Below are positions 10,846 through 21,327 of a stretch of 64,000 bases of DNA, one piece after another. The stretch spans positions 20,543,902 to 20,607,901 of the forward strand of contig NC_056035.1 of NCBI RefSeq assembly GCF_004379255.2. The letters are read 5' to 3'. This DNA is from Salvia splendens (taxonomy: Eukaryota; Streptophyta; Magnoliopsida; Lamiales; Lamiaceae). The notes under the pieces are model-generated. The model was not told the origin of the DNA, did not search any database, and saw nothing but the letters and a program-made list of their open reading frames with translations. Each line of letters opens with the position of its first letter. The first letter of the stretch is position 1. A program made the position numbers and the translations under genes.

Positions 10846-12333
10846 TGACCTTATTGAAGACGTTGAACCAACGACGATAACCAAATGCACTATAGGGAAG
10901 GTATCCCCTAGTAGGTAACTTTTAGATTGTTTTCGTTTTAATTTGTCTATCATATAAGTCTCCCTTCTCCACCAACTTTTCAAACATATTCTTTGCATAG
11001 CCTTGAATAAGTTTGGGGGTGATATGGAGGATAGTGAGCCTTATGAGGTACTTTCCTGCTTTATTTTTATTTCAGATTGATTAGTTGTCTTTTGTTGCTT
11101 TTATTTATGTTTTAGGATAGATTTATTTTGCTTTAGACCTCCGTGACTTGTATTGGTTTAGGGTTGTTGTGGAATTGATTTTGAACTCGTTTGAATTTTG
11201 GTTTCTTGGGGTAAAGACTAGTTGTTAATGATAAAAACACCATCCATCTTTTAAGCTATCATAGTCTTTGACTTGAAAGTTTGAGTAATAGGTGCATAAG
11301 TAACAAATTGCTTGTTTGCCATGATTCATGCTATTTACCTGAGTATGAATTGAGCCTTAATATTTTCATGTGTGATGCATCATCAATCGTGCTATATGTT
11401 TCTAGAACTTGCTCTTGGTCTTTTTAAGTCTATAAGTGATTTTAGAAAGAGGAGATGGCGTTAGGCCATTTTTGTTAGCCATATCTTTATCCAAACACTA
11501 ATCGTACTCATAACCTTTTGTTAGCCAATTTTGAGCATTAAGCCTTTATATTTGACAAGCTAATCAATTGGGTTGGTAATCCTACACTCTACATGTAATG
11601 AATTATGAAAAATGAGAGTTGGGAGAATATAGTGAGAAAAGATATCTTTAAGATGTGGTGAGATTGTTAAAAAAATAAAAAAAAAATAAAAAACAATGGA
11701 GGTATAAGCTAACGAAGTTGTAGGAGAAAAAAAATAAGAATTTTTTTGAGGTATAAGCTAGACGAAGTCTAGCAGAGTTATTGGTTGAGTTTCTAAATAA
11801 GTGGGGATCGGATAGGAGGAAGAAGTTCGACAAAGTCTTACTTATCTGAGATTTGTTTTGGGAAATGGTCTTTTGTTGGGAATTGTAATATGTGGGTACT
11901 TGTGCTTCTTATACTTTTCAGCCACTTTAGCATAAATAGGCACTACCGTCTAAAGAGCCACATTACAACCATAAGAAAAGACCTTTCGGATCCTTGATCT
12001 ATTGTCACAACATAGTAGAGGAGAGATGAGACCTTGAGCAAGCCTATGGTAAACTATTAACTTTTGTTTGATTAGAGAGTATTACTTCTATACACATGCA
12101 CTTTCGAGAGTGAGATACACATACACATATCTTGAGAGAAGCATGAATCCAAGGTGATACACAAATTAGTAATAAAAGTGCACTCGAGGGCTTGAGTCGA
12201 TAGAATTTGTATTTTGGCATGCTCTTTTATTCCATACTCTTTGAAACAATGATAATGTCTAAACCCCTTTAAATCCAAGTCTTTTTTTAGTTTTTTTCTT
12301 CATTGCTCGAGGACTAGCAATTATGTAAGCTAG
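10846..12333 (+). other. GYP-1 3' non-coding region
   Basis: No coding signal is seen over about 1.5 kb where RT and integrase would be expected. It contains A-rich tracts and small hairpins near 11709-11845, and a pre-polypurine hairpin GCTCGAGGACTAGC at about 12305-12318 just before the polypurine tract. Confidence 0.65.
11709..11845 (+). repeat. Hairpin repeats in GYP-1 3' region
   Basis: The module GAGGTATAAGCT plus hairpin occurs at 11709-11723 (imperfect, CTAAC-GAA-GTTGTAG) and 11758-11772 (perfect, CTAGAC-GAA-GTCTAG). A degraded third copy sits around 11825-11840. A-rich spacers separate them. ATH-B carries the same module on its sense strand. Confidence 0.75.
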
Positions 12334-12343
12334 TTTGGGGGAG
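12334..12343 (+). other. Polypurine tract of GYP-1
   Basis: TTTGGGGGAG immediately precedes the LTR-like sequence and follows the hairpin GCTCGAGGACTAGC, the usual arrangement at the 3' end of Athila/Tat elements. Confidence 0.75.
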
Positions 12344-12632
12344 TTTAACGATATGCAAGCTTTTGAGTTGGTAGGTTTCGGATCATTGTAAGTGAGTTAC
12401 TCTGATGAAAGTTGTCGGTGGTTGTTTTCATTTTATTGAACATGTTCAAGGTGTCAAAGAGGTTCCATATTCCTAACATTTTTCTTATATTCTCACTTTT
12501 CACCCTATCAGTTTTGAGTTCACTTTCTGTGAGTGAATCTCGCTTATTATTTTGGTTTTGGTTTAATTAGAGCAAGAACAAGTCTAAGGAAATCATCCGC
12601 ATCTCCGTGTTGTGGATGACCTTATTCCTTAA

Positions 12633-12636
<4 letters not shown>
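12344..12636 (+). repeat. GYP-1 3' LTR fragment
   Basis: The sequence after the polypurine tract is taken as the start of the 3' LTR. The canonical TG start seems eroded (TTTAACGATA). It stops at the (TA)n tract at 12637. No second copy in the window confirms its identity. Confidence 0.5.

Positions 12637-12703
<67 letters not shown>
12637..12703. repeat. (TA)n microsatellite, 67 bp
   Basis: Uninterrupted AT dinucleotide repeat at the left border of M1. Confidence 0.98.
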
Positions 12704-12706
<3 letters not shown>

Positions 12707-12970
12707 GATTGTGATCAATACTGAACCACTCTTAAACCTTAAACGCCGAACAACATCATTATATGATAACATGGAGTTCATTATAATGAACTAATAACAA
12801 ACATATAATGAACTACATATTTCTAAATTATGCATGATGATATCATTGTTTTTAAATCTTAGAATTCCTTATAATGAACTACAAATAAAGTTGTAATGAA
12901 CTCCGCGTTATTATGTAATGATGTGTTTGGCGTTTAGTGTTTAAAACTAGTTTGGTATATAGTACAACCC
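12704..12970. mobile_element. M1: 267-bp MITE in (TA)n
   Basis: It is flanked on both sides by TA repeats. Its ends are inverted repeats: left GAGGATTGTGATCAATA, then CTTAAACGCCGAACA; the right end in reverse complement reads GGGTTGTACTATATACC, then ACTAAACGCCAAACA. The interior repeats the motif ATAATGAACT several times in both orientations. No ORF is present. Confidence 0.75.
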
Positions 12971-12988
12971 TATATATATATATATATA
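12971..12988. repeat. (TA)n between M1 and M2
   Basis: An 18-bp TA dinucleotide repeat separates the two elements. Confidence 0.95.
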
Positions 12989-14608
12989 GGGATGTATTCA
13001 TTTCCTTTTCCTATATTTCCTCCTTTTTCCTTCTTAATATCAGCCATTAGATTAGAGAAATGGACGGTCAAGATCAACATTGGGTAATTAATCCCGTGTT
13101 GCATTATTTGTCCTATTTTGTGCATTATGAGGGTACAATAGTAATCTAATAATGGCTGGAAACCGCTACGAATAATGCACCACATGGTCACGAGTAATGC
13201 ATATAATTGCCTATATAATGCACAATATGTGAACTGCAATGCATACGAACAAGATGTGCTGTGTTATGCTGTTTGACACACGTTTCTTGTTTCCCCTAAG
13301 GGTTTAATAAGCTTAGGGGCTAGGGTATAGTACGTAGACACGTATGTAATCTTCACATGGTAACGAGTAATGGATATAATTGACTATATAATGCACAATT
13401 TGTGAACTGCAATGCATACGAACAAGATGTGCTGTGTTATGATGTTTGACACACGTTTCTTGTTTCCCCTAAGGGTTTAATAAGCTTAGGGGCTAGGGTA
13501 TAGTACGTACGCATTAATAACAAATTATAAAACGATACGAATAATTCACCAAATTGTCACGAGTAATGGATGTTATTAACTATATAATGCACAATATGTG
13601 AACTGCAATGCATACGAATAAGATGTACCATGTTATGATGTTTGACACACGTTTCTTGTTTCCCCTAAGGGTTTAATAAGCTTAGGGGCTAGGGTATAGT
13701 ACGTAGACATTACTAAATGCACGTATGTAATCTTCAATCCGTTGATTAACCCATATACACAATACCTCTAATAATGCATAATATACTGAGATAATGACAA
13801 TTAACAGCTACATAATGCACTACCTAAACCAAATAATGCACATACGTATATTCCAATAACAACAATTTGTTAGTAATGTCTACGTACTATACCCTAGCCC
13901 CTAAGCTTATTAAACCCTTAGGGGAAACAAGAAACGTGTGTCAAACATCATAACATGGTACATCTTATTCGTATGCATTGCAGTTCACATATTGTGCATT
14001 ATATAGTTAATAACATCCATTACTCGTGACAATTTGGTGAATTATTCGTATCGTTTTATAATTTGTTATTAATGCGTACGTACTATACCCTAGCCCCTAA
14101 GCTTATTAAACCCTTAGGGGAAACAAGAAACGTGTGTCAAACATCATAACACAGCAAATCTTGTTCGTATGCATTGCAGTTCACAAATTGTGCATTATAT
14201 AGTCAATTATATCCATTACTCGTTACCATGTGAAGATTACATACGTGTCTACGTACTATACCCTAGCCCCTAAGCTTATTAAACCCTTAGGGGAAACAAG
14301 AAACGTGTGTCCAAACATCATAACATGGTACATCTTATTTGTATGCATTGCAGTTCACATATTGTGCATTATATAGTCAATTATATGCATTACTCGTGAC
14401 CATGTGGTGCATTATTCGCAGATACCAAAATGTGGCAGTTACTTTTCCTTCAAATGTCAATAATAACCCTGTAATGCATACAACCACCTTCTATAATGCA
14501 ACACGGAACCAGTTTTATAGAATCAATCTGATCCGTTGATGCCTTAGATCTAACGAGTACTATTAAGAAGGAAAAAGGATCTAAGATGTGAAAAGGAGAA
14601 TAACGCTC

Positions 14609-14611
<3 letters not shown>
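12989..14611. mobile_element. M2: 1.6-kb palindromic foldback element in (TA)n
   Basis: Terminal inverted repeats begin GGGATGTATTCATTTCC on the left and, in reverse complement, GGGGAGCGTTATTCTCC on the right. Both continue to a shared CTTTTTCCTTCTTAATA. The interior is a long inverted repeat centred at 13793 with arms of about 550 bp (about 13170-13716 and 13870-14417) and a 153-bp loop. Each arm has three copies of a unit of about 170-200 bp containing CACACGTTTCTTGTTTCCCC and a small hairpin (CCCCTAAG...CTTAGGGG). TAATGCAC-type motifs recur throughout. There is no transposase ORF, so it would be non-autonomous. Confidence 0.85.
13170..14417. repeat. Inverted-repeat arms of M2
   Basis: Six copies of a 27-bp hairpin module lie at 13293-13319, 13466-13492, 13662-13688, 13898-13924, 14094-14120 and 14267-14293. 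The matching pairs sum to the same number (27586), so the arms pair without an indel over that span. The first clear 1-bp difference is beyond it, near 14311. Confidence 0.9.

Positions 14612-14659
<48 letters not shown>
14612..14659. repeat. (TA)n between M2 and M3
   Basis: A 48-bp TA dinucleotide repeat. Confidence 0.97.
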
Positions 14660-14665
<6 letters not shown>

Positions 14666-16802
14666 TGATCTATGGCAAACACCTCTTAACCAAATAACTA
14701 GAGAACAAATAATAGCTACAAGATCGAAAAAATCAATGGCTAATATTAGTTTCCTCTCTCACAAATTTACTCCACAATAACCAAGCGGGGTATAATGGTC
14801 ATTGACAATCCTCTTCCTCTCTTCTCCTCTTCCCTCTTCTCCAAAAGCAATTAGTATCGCACAAAATGGTGGTGAATTGCTGCTACAGCTCTTCCTTCGC
14901 CGCCGCCACCACCGCCATTTACGCCGCCGCCGGAGCTGTAGCTCCATCTTTCTGTCTCTTACGGCGGCGATCTGTTGGTTTTTGTGGAGGAGGAGAGTAT
15001 TTTCAGTTATACGGACTGTTGAAACAGAATCTTGTATAACAATGGCAAACATTTAACCTACACAGAGCAATTAGTTTCAAGAATATGGATTACAAGAAAG
15101 AATTACTATTATCTAAAAGGAGGTCATTGATTTCACAAACAATCATTCCGCGTGAAACATTAAATGCAGTTTAATTACGAAATGTGTTTCAATAATGGAG
15201 TATCGTAATTCATTAGTAGCCCTTAACCTCCAAAAAGAAAAAAAAATTGGCACATATTTATCCCACACGTACTTGAAATTAAATTGAAACTTTTTTAGAT
15301 TTCACCTGATGAGGATCGAGGTATTACCTTAAATGACAAAGCTAAGGTAACCAAAGATCTGTAATTATTTTCATTTTAGAATTTTAGTGATTAAAACAAC
15401 TTATAACCAAAGTAATGATTCAGCTGTCCCTGAGATGAAAAATCAGAATAAGAGTGATGTGTTTTGTGAACAAGAGTGAAGTAAAATCAGAATAAGAGTG
15501 ATGTGTTTTGTGAACAAGAGTGAAGTAAAATCAGAATAAGAGTGATGTGTTTTGTGAACAAGAGTGAAGTAAAATCCGAATAAGAGTGATGTGTTTTGTG
15601 AACAAGAGTGAAGTAAAATCCGAATAAGAGTGATGTGTTTTGTGAACAAGAGTGAAGTAAAATCAGAATAAGAGTGATGTGTTTTGTGAACAAGAGTGAA
15701 GTAAAATCCGAATAAGAGTGATGTGTTTTGTGAACCAAAGTGAAGTAAAATCCGAATAAGAGTGATGTGTTTTGTGAACAAGAGTGAAGTAAAATCCGAA
15801 TAAGAGTGATGTGTTTTATGAACAAGAGTGAAGTAAAATCAGAATAAGAGTGATGTGTTTTGTGAACAAGAGTGAAGTAAAATCATAATAAGAATGATGT
15901 GTTTTGTGAACAAGAGTGAAAAAAAATCATAATAAGAGTGATGTGTTTTGTAAACAACAGTGAAGTAAAATCATAATAAGAGTGATGTGTTTTGTAAACA
16001 AGAGTGAAGTAAAATCATGTTAAGAGTGATTTGTTTTGTAAACAACAGTGAAGTAAAATCATAATAAGAGTGATGTGTTTTGTAAATCAATAAAAAAATA
16101 TAATAAAATAAAGGAAAAATCTGCCATCAACATCATTGATCTCAGAAAGTCCGATTTTCATGAAATTACAAGGAAATTTCCTACTCGAATAATATAAAGC
16201 CACCAATTTTGTCTTGTAACATGATTCATAATAATTTCAATAATAAACATAGTCTGTATATATTAGTGTTGTGTGTACAAGCATTAATTTATAAAGATGG
16301 GTTTGGCGGTGGTGGTTCTGCCGCTAGCGAAGCTCGGCGGGGCAGCTCTGCTTCTGATGGTGTCTTTGCTTTGGCCATTCGCGGTGAAGTTTGGCTTCAG
16401 CTACGGGCCGCTCCGGGAGATCTGCTGGGACATGGCCGACGCACTGCGGCTGTTGATGCTTCGGGTGACACCGGCTGTATGTTACCCCGCCGTCATCGCC
16501 GTGAACTGCCCGGCGGAGGACGCCTTCAGGTGAAGAACTGGCGCATGTGCGGCGGCGGCGGAGAGGCCGGCCATGGCGGTGGCTGGAGACAATTCAGATT
16601 CAGATTGTACAAATTGCGGAGAAGACAATTCACGTTGATACATTTGAGATTTTGAATTCCAAAAATGCCATTTGACTATTATTTTTTATAAAAATCTGCA
16701 AGATTATTTAAGCCATAAGATTAATTTGGAGTATTAAAATGTGTGGCTGAGATTTGTTCTCTAGTTATACACTTAAAATTAGTTATATCTTGATCACTAA
16801 CC
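14660..16802. mobile_element. M3: 2.1-kb element in (TA)n with tandem array
   Basis: TA repeats flank both ends. The left end reads GGGTAGTGATCTATGGC and, some bases further in, ATAACTAGAGAACAAAT. The right end in reverse complement reads GGTTAGTGATCAAGATA and then the same ATAACTAGAGAACAAAT, so about 50-bp terminal inverted repeats are present. Inside are GC-rich blocks (about 14885-14970 and 16305-16575) and a 44-bp tandem array (15443-16090). Short ORFs in the GC-rich blocks resemble no family I know. I infer a non-autonomous DNA element that may have captured host sequence. Confidence 0.72.
15443..16090. repeat. 44-bp tandem array, about 14-15 copies
   Basis: The unit contains ATAAGAGTGATGTGTTTTG followed by TGAACAAGAGTGAAGTAAAATC. 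Early copies are nearly identical, alternating CAGAATAAG and CCGAATAAG starts. Later copies degrade (ATAATAAG, TAAACAACAG). The unit length is not a multiple of three, so the long minus-strand ORFs across it arise from repetition. Confidence 0.95.
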
Positions 16803-16822
16803 TATATATATATATATATATA
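16803..16822. repeat. (TA)n at right border of M3
   Basis: A 20-bp TA repeat. The next sequence (GGGGTGTTTATCTAACGC) again starts with G-run plus TGTT as the other elements do. It could be the end of a fourth element, whose other end I could not find. Confidence 0.85.
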
Positions 16823-18709
16823 GGGGTGTTTATCTAACGCAAAACAAAGACTATGTAATATTCATTGGATCAAAATTTAAATGGATGAGATATCTGAAAA
16901 TGTATTATTAAAGTTATATGAAATCCTCATCTAAGGATTAATAAGGTGTAAATCGTGTGTAATGTGAAAGAAAAAATAATACTGGAAGGTACGAAATTGA
17001 AGGCGGTAATATGTCTACGACTTGATTTCCACAATGTTAGAGATTTATCATCACAATTTAATATGGTTATTGTTAGTTTGCTATAAGTAACATATCGAAG
17101 TTTGCACATATAAACATCATGGATTTCAAGTTTATCATCAAACTCTAATAAGTTAATAATTCAACCAGCATACCTATAATTAAGACCAATCCGTATAAAA
17201 TCAGTAACTTACGGTATAGTCTAAATCTACACCCATTATATTATGCGGGAATACATATATTTTATAAGGATCTCAATTTGAAAATAATTCACTTGCACGG
17301 TTTTTAAGCAATAATGTACTACTGTATAATAATTTGGAAGCATATACACGTTGTAATTGGTTATTGTGTCGTCCCATCACACTTCGATAACTATTTAGAT
17401 TTGTCTTATACAAAGTTTGCTCGTGAGTCGTGATGTTATATTAATTTTTGTTTACTTTCAGGATTGTCTGATACTATAAAGTTTGTTAGTAATTGTATAA
17501 CCTATTTTTGTTTTCTGAGATATTGTTTAGTGAAAGTTACTTTAATAAGGCAAAGTTTGAATTTTACTATATTTGCTCTGTCAATACACGTGCAATCTCT
17601 TTATAAGACTATTATTCGAGATATTAAAATGCTATTTAAAAATAAGTGTACATCAATTAATAAGCTATTTAATATGATATTAATATGCTTATTCGGTGAA
17701 CAACGGCGTTCATATATGTGTTGGATTCTCCACCCATAAAGCTTAATATTTGGCTTCTACATGATAAGTTAGGTTTTCTTATATTCATTAGTTTTTTCTC
17801 AGGCTTTGCCCGCTTTTTTCTACCAAAAAAAATAAGTGTTCATCAATTACATGGCTAATCTTATTTTATATACTATAAAATAACGAATTTTAGTAAATTT
17901 AATTTAGAATTGATATGACTGATCACGCATTTTGATCCCACTCCATAAACTAAATAACAGTCTAGAATTTAATTTACAATTGATATGATTAATTAATCAC
18001 GCATTTTGATCCCACTTCAATAATTAATCATACAATCTTGAATCTCATGATATTTTAATCGTCTCTGTTCAATTACCCTTTACTTAGGGTAGTGCTTTTG
18101 AAGACAAGTAATGGTTTATTTGCATTAATCGTACACCTACCGTGAAGAAATGGAAATTTGATTAATCAACTAAGTTTAGTCAACAAGTCTTCTTAATTTC
18201 CATAATTGAATAATAAATTTAAATAATGAAAAAGATAGTCCAAGTTGAAGAATAATTTTCTTGTAGAAACGTGAAAGCAATCCATGTGTGTGACAGATTG
18301 GACTTGTTCCTTGTTGACGGAACAAGCAACCGTTTGCTATATCTTCTTAGTGCTATTATTTCGATCCTCTATTTATTTACTTATATTTTATTGGCGTGAT
18401 GCATAATACTCTCTCCTTTAACAAAATATGAACAATGGGTTGGACACGATTTAGTCAAATTATTTTTGAGTCATCCCATTATAATTAAGTTATTTCTTTT
18501 TAATTTATTTTATTACATTCTTTTTTTTATTCTCTCATTAATTTTTTTCTTTATTCTTATTTTCTTTATTGTTAAATTTCTTATAAAATTATTTTTAATT
18601 TGATTTATAAACCCTCGATCCATATACAAATCCATGTTTGACCAAATACGAGTTTTGGAAATTTAGTAGAAGGTGAATTGAAAATATTACTGAAAGGAAG
18701 ATCCTACAC
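16823..18709. other. AT-rich intergenic sequence
   Basis: No supported gene is present. A small direct duplication lies at about 17898-18022: AATTGATATGA and CACGCATTTTGATCCCACT occur twice, about 70 bp apart. The rest is unremarkable AT-rich DNA. Confidence 0.6.
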
Positions 18710-18711
18710 TA

Positions 18712-18922
18712 CTCCTTTCGTCCCACTTCAAATGTCCACATTCTTGAGTGACACAAGATTTTAGGAGGAGTTGATAAGTGAAATAAGTAGATAGAAAAAT
18801 GTAATTGAATATTTTAATGAGGATAGATGAAAGAGTGATTTATTTCTATATATAGAAAGTGAACATCTTAAGGGAAACAAACTAAAAATGAAAGGTGGAC
18901 ATCTTAAATGAGACAAGGGTAG
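18712..18922. mobile_element. Stowaway-like MITE
   Basis: It is bounded by TA on each side. The left terminus CTCCTTTCGTCCCACTTC, followed by AAATGTCCAC, is matched by the right end in reverse complement, CTACCCTTGTCTCATTT followed by AAGATGTCCAC. The length is about 210 bp with no coding capacity, typical of Stowaway elements. Confidence 0.8.
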
Positions 18923-18924
18923 TA

Positions 18925-20397
18925 TTAGTTTTATAATGAAATATAAGTGAAATTAAAATTAATGGAATGTAGGGTCTATTACCAAAAACAGTAAAATAAA
19001 TAAATAAATGGGCTTTTATTGGTGGACATACGAAAATGACAAGGTGACAAGTTTATTGGTGGATGAAGGAGTAGTATATTTTGTTAACATAGAATTATAA
19101 AAGAAAATAATAAATATTTTAAGGTATTTTTTAGGAAGAAGAAAAATTTTAATTTATCTAACTATTTAATTTTTAGGAGGGAGGAAATGCTTAATTAGAT
19201 TAACTATTAGATTTTTAGGAGGAAGAAAATGCTTAATTTAACTAACTAATATTTAATGTTTATAAATTTCCATAATATTGTTAAAGATGTTTGATAGTTT
19301 ACGTCAAGACTCAAAGTTCTTTAATACGAAGAACAAAATTTTAGTTTCACGGATCATAAGTTCTGAAAAATGGAAAAAAAGAATATAATGAAAATATCGT
19401 CATGTGCTTCCTTCATTGGTGAAGCCGGCGAAAGCATTTGTCGCACTGAAAGCCAAAAACATGTACCCCTCTTCCTTAATTGTAGAAATTTGTTTCTATT
19501 TGCCCGATATGAGTTTTAAAAAATATAATAAAAATAATATTGAAAAAGTTAATGACATGTAAATCTTACTTAATAGTACTATATTACTTTTTAAATAAAA
19601 ATGTAAGTAATAATAAGTTAATTGAATGTGTGGTTCATTACCTAACATGATAAAAATGAAGGGTGATAAGTTTTTGGACATAGACGAAAATGGAAATAAG
19701 AAGACAAATTTTTAGGAACGAAGTTAGTACAAAAAACTTTTGAAACGACACGGATTTTAATGAATAATTGATAAGGTAAGTAAATGAAGAGAAAAAATGA
19801 TCTCGTAAAAGAGAGGAAAAGAAAAAATAGTGAAACTAGTGGGATCCATTTTCTAAATTAAAAAATTTAAAAACTTTATAATTTTAAAGACCAGATCAAA
19901 ATAAAAATAGACAGAGAAAATAAGAGAAAAATTGATAACGTAAAAACGAGGAAGAGAAAAAATAGTAAATTAGTGGAATCCACTTCCTAAAATAATTTTT
20001 TAAAGTTTATAACTTTATACACGGACCAAAATAAAAATAGACTCTAAAGAACAGAGTAGTAGTGAATGGTAAGTTTCGATTTGAAATCTATCACCTAACT
20101 GGGACGGAAGGAGTAGAAGTTAAGAACACCTTAAATCAGAACAAGATTCATTTTCTACCAATTTTTGTTATATTAAGCAGAATAAATTACAACTCTAATC
20201 CGAGAAAACAAAGATCTATATTTACAATGATCACAATTTCACAATGCATACGTGATACTTATGTATGTATATACCAACAACTCCAAAAATTACGCCACCA
20301 AAGCAAGTAGTAAGAATAAGAATTAAAAAGAGAAAAAGTTTTTTTAACAGGTATTCAACGTGCCACGTCATCCAACAAAACCAAGCACTTTCAACAT
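18925..20397. other. Intergenic DNA with degraded MITE ends
   Basis: No gene is supported. Stowaway-like termini without convincing partners appear near 19060-19071 (GGATGAAGGAGTA), 19715-19729 (GGAACGAAGTTAGTA) and 20101-20115 (GGGACGGAAGGAGTA). These suggest old, eroded MITE copies. Confidence 0.5.
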
Positions 20398-21081
20398 TTA
20401 CCCATCAAATCCCGCCTGATTTATCTCCTCAGCCACCCACGACCCAGACCGCCTACCCGATGCGAACCGGGTTATCCCACCCAACCCGGGCAGTTCGCCA
20501 CTAACCGGAACTCCCCTCACTTCAACGCTCACGCTTTTCCGCGGCGCCGGTTCACCATCGTCAACCATGACGATCTCCATCACCCTCCCATTCCCGCCCT
20601 TCTTCGACCGGAATAGGCTCATCACCCTCGAGCAGATCCCGGTTTTCGCCTTCTCGCCCGGTTTTTTCACCGAGTTGGACCGCCGCCGGCCCCGCTTAGA
20701 TCTGACCCGCCCCATGCAGGAAACCTTGGGCGAACCCGGTTCGACCACGGGCACGGCCGCCTTCGACTCGGACCGCTTGGGAAACAGCCTTATGCTGGCC
20801 GGTTTGCAGGCTCTCCGTTTGGACTCCATGAAGGCGGTTTTTTGAGCCTTCGGGAGTCCGAATATGGATGCCTTGGGCTTCAAGGTAACCGGAAAGCGCT
20901 GAGAACTTGAGGTTGAATTTGAGTTGGCTCTCTTCGAGTCTTTCCGCTCGTAAAATGCGTTGCGGTCGAACCAGTCGTATTCGGCGTCTTTTGATAGCCA
21001 GAATGACTCCGGCGGGGCTTCATTTTGCGGTGGATCGTCGTCGGCGAGTGTGATTTTCCGGTCGAGATCAGCTTCAGGCAT
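20398..21081 (-). CDS. Plant-specific basic protein of unknown function, 227 aa
   Basis: This single-exon ORF has coding character clearly above its surroundings: a GC-rich block in AT-rich DNA, rich in Ser, Arg and Lys. I start it at the ATG at 21081-21079 (MPEADLDRKITLADDDPP). The frame stays open to 21360 upstream, but the added 93 residues are Phe/Ile/Ser-rich and look like translated 5' UTR. Visible motifs are ESFWLSKDAEYDWFDRNAFY near the start, SPKVSCMGRVRSKRGRRRS in the middle, and a basic stretch (VMSLFRSKKGG). There is no signal peptide or membrane segment. The SPKVSC(M/I)G-type motif recalls plant proteins annotated from syringolide-induced protein 14-1-1; that link is from memory and unverified. 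Biochemical function is unknown. It is the only host gene I support here. Confidence 0.8.
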   Translation of the reverse strand: MPEADLDRKITLADDDPPQNEAPPESFWLSKDAEYDWFDRNAFYERKDSKRANSNSTSSSQRFPVTLKPKASIFGLPKAQKTAFMESKRRACKPASIRLFPKRSESKAAVPVVEPGSPKVSCMGRVRSKRGRRRSNSVKKPGEKAKTGICSRVMSLFRSKKGGNGRVMEIVMVDDGEPAPRKSVSVEVRGVPVSGELPGLGGITRFASGRRSGSWVAEEINQAGFDG

Positions 21082-21192
21082 TATTTGAAGATATAATAAG
21101 GATAGAAAAATATGTTCATTGAATTTTTTTTTATGATTTTGGAAACTTCTTAGAGAGAGTGGTGGGAATGGGAGAATAATAAAAGGAGGAGA

Positions 21193-21204
21193 AGATATAA
21201 ATTG
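21193..21204 (-). promoter_or_regulatory. Possible TATA box of the basic-protein gene
   Basis: On the minus strand CAATTTATATCTTC lies about 115 bp upstream of the chosen ATG. It is followed by a CT-rich stretch typical of a plant 5' leader. Position and composition fit, but AT-rich DNA gives chance matches. Confidence 0.3.
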
Positions 21205-21327
21205 AAAGGAGAAAAAAAATATTACTGTAACGAAAATAGAATTGAATATTGTAGTATATGAATTATTTTCGGTTTGAATAATTGAATTTGGTGGGATGGT
21301 TTCAACTGCTTGACCGCTGATTTCATC

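Larger units (their letters stand above)
8936..12636 (+). mobile_element. GYP-1: gag-protease-only Ty3/gypsy element, 3' part
   Basis: It contains the 3' part of an Athila/Tat-type element on the plus strand: gag (8936-9831), protease region (9832-10845), about 1.5 kb without coding signal, a polypurine tract (12334-12343) and the start of a 3' LTR. No RT, RNase H or integrase is present between protease and LTR, so it looks like a non-autonomous family or an internal-deletion derivative. Its 5' part is separated by COP-1 and lies left of the window. The LTR is cut off at the (TA)n tract at 12637. Confidence 0.8.

Noticed and set aside
13293..14293. Regular repeats as a CRISPR array
   Set aside because: Repeats occur in inverted sets in a plant foldback element and are not separated by unique spacers.
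15443..15825. Two overlapping 112-codon minus-strand ORFs
   Set aside because: They arise from the 44-bp tandem repeat, whose phase cycles through frames. No protein character.
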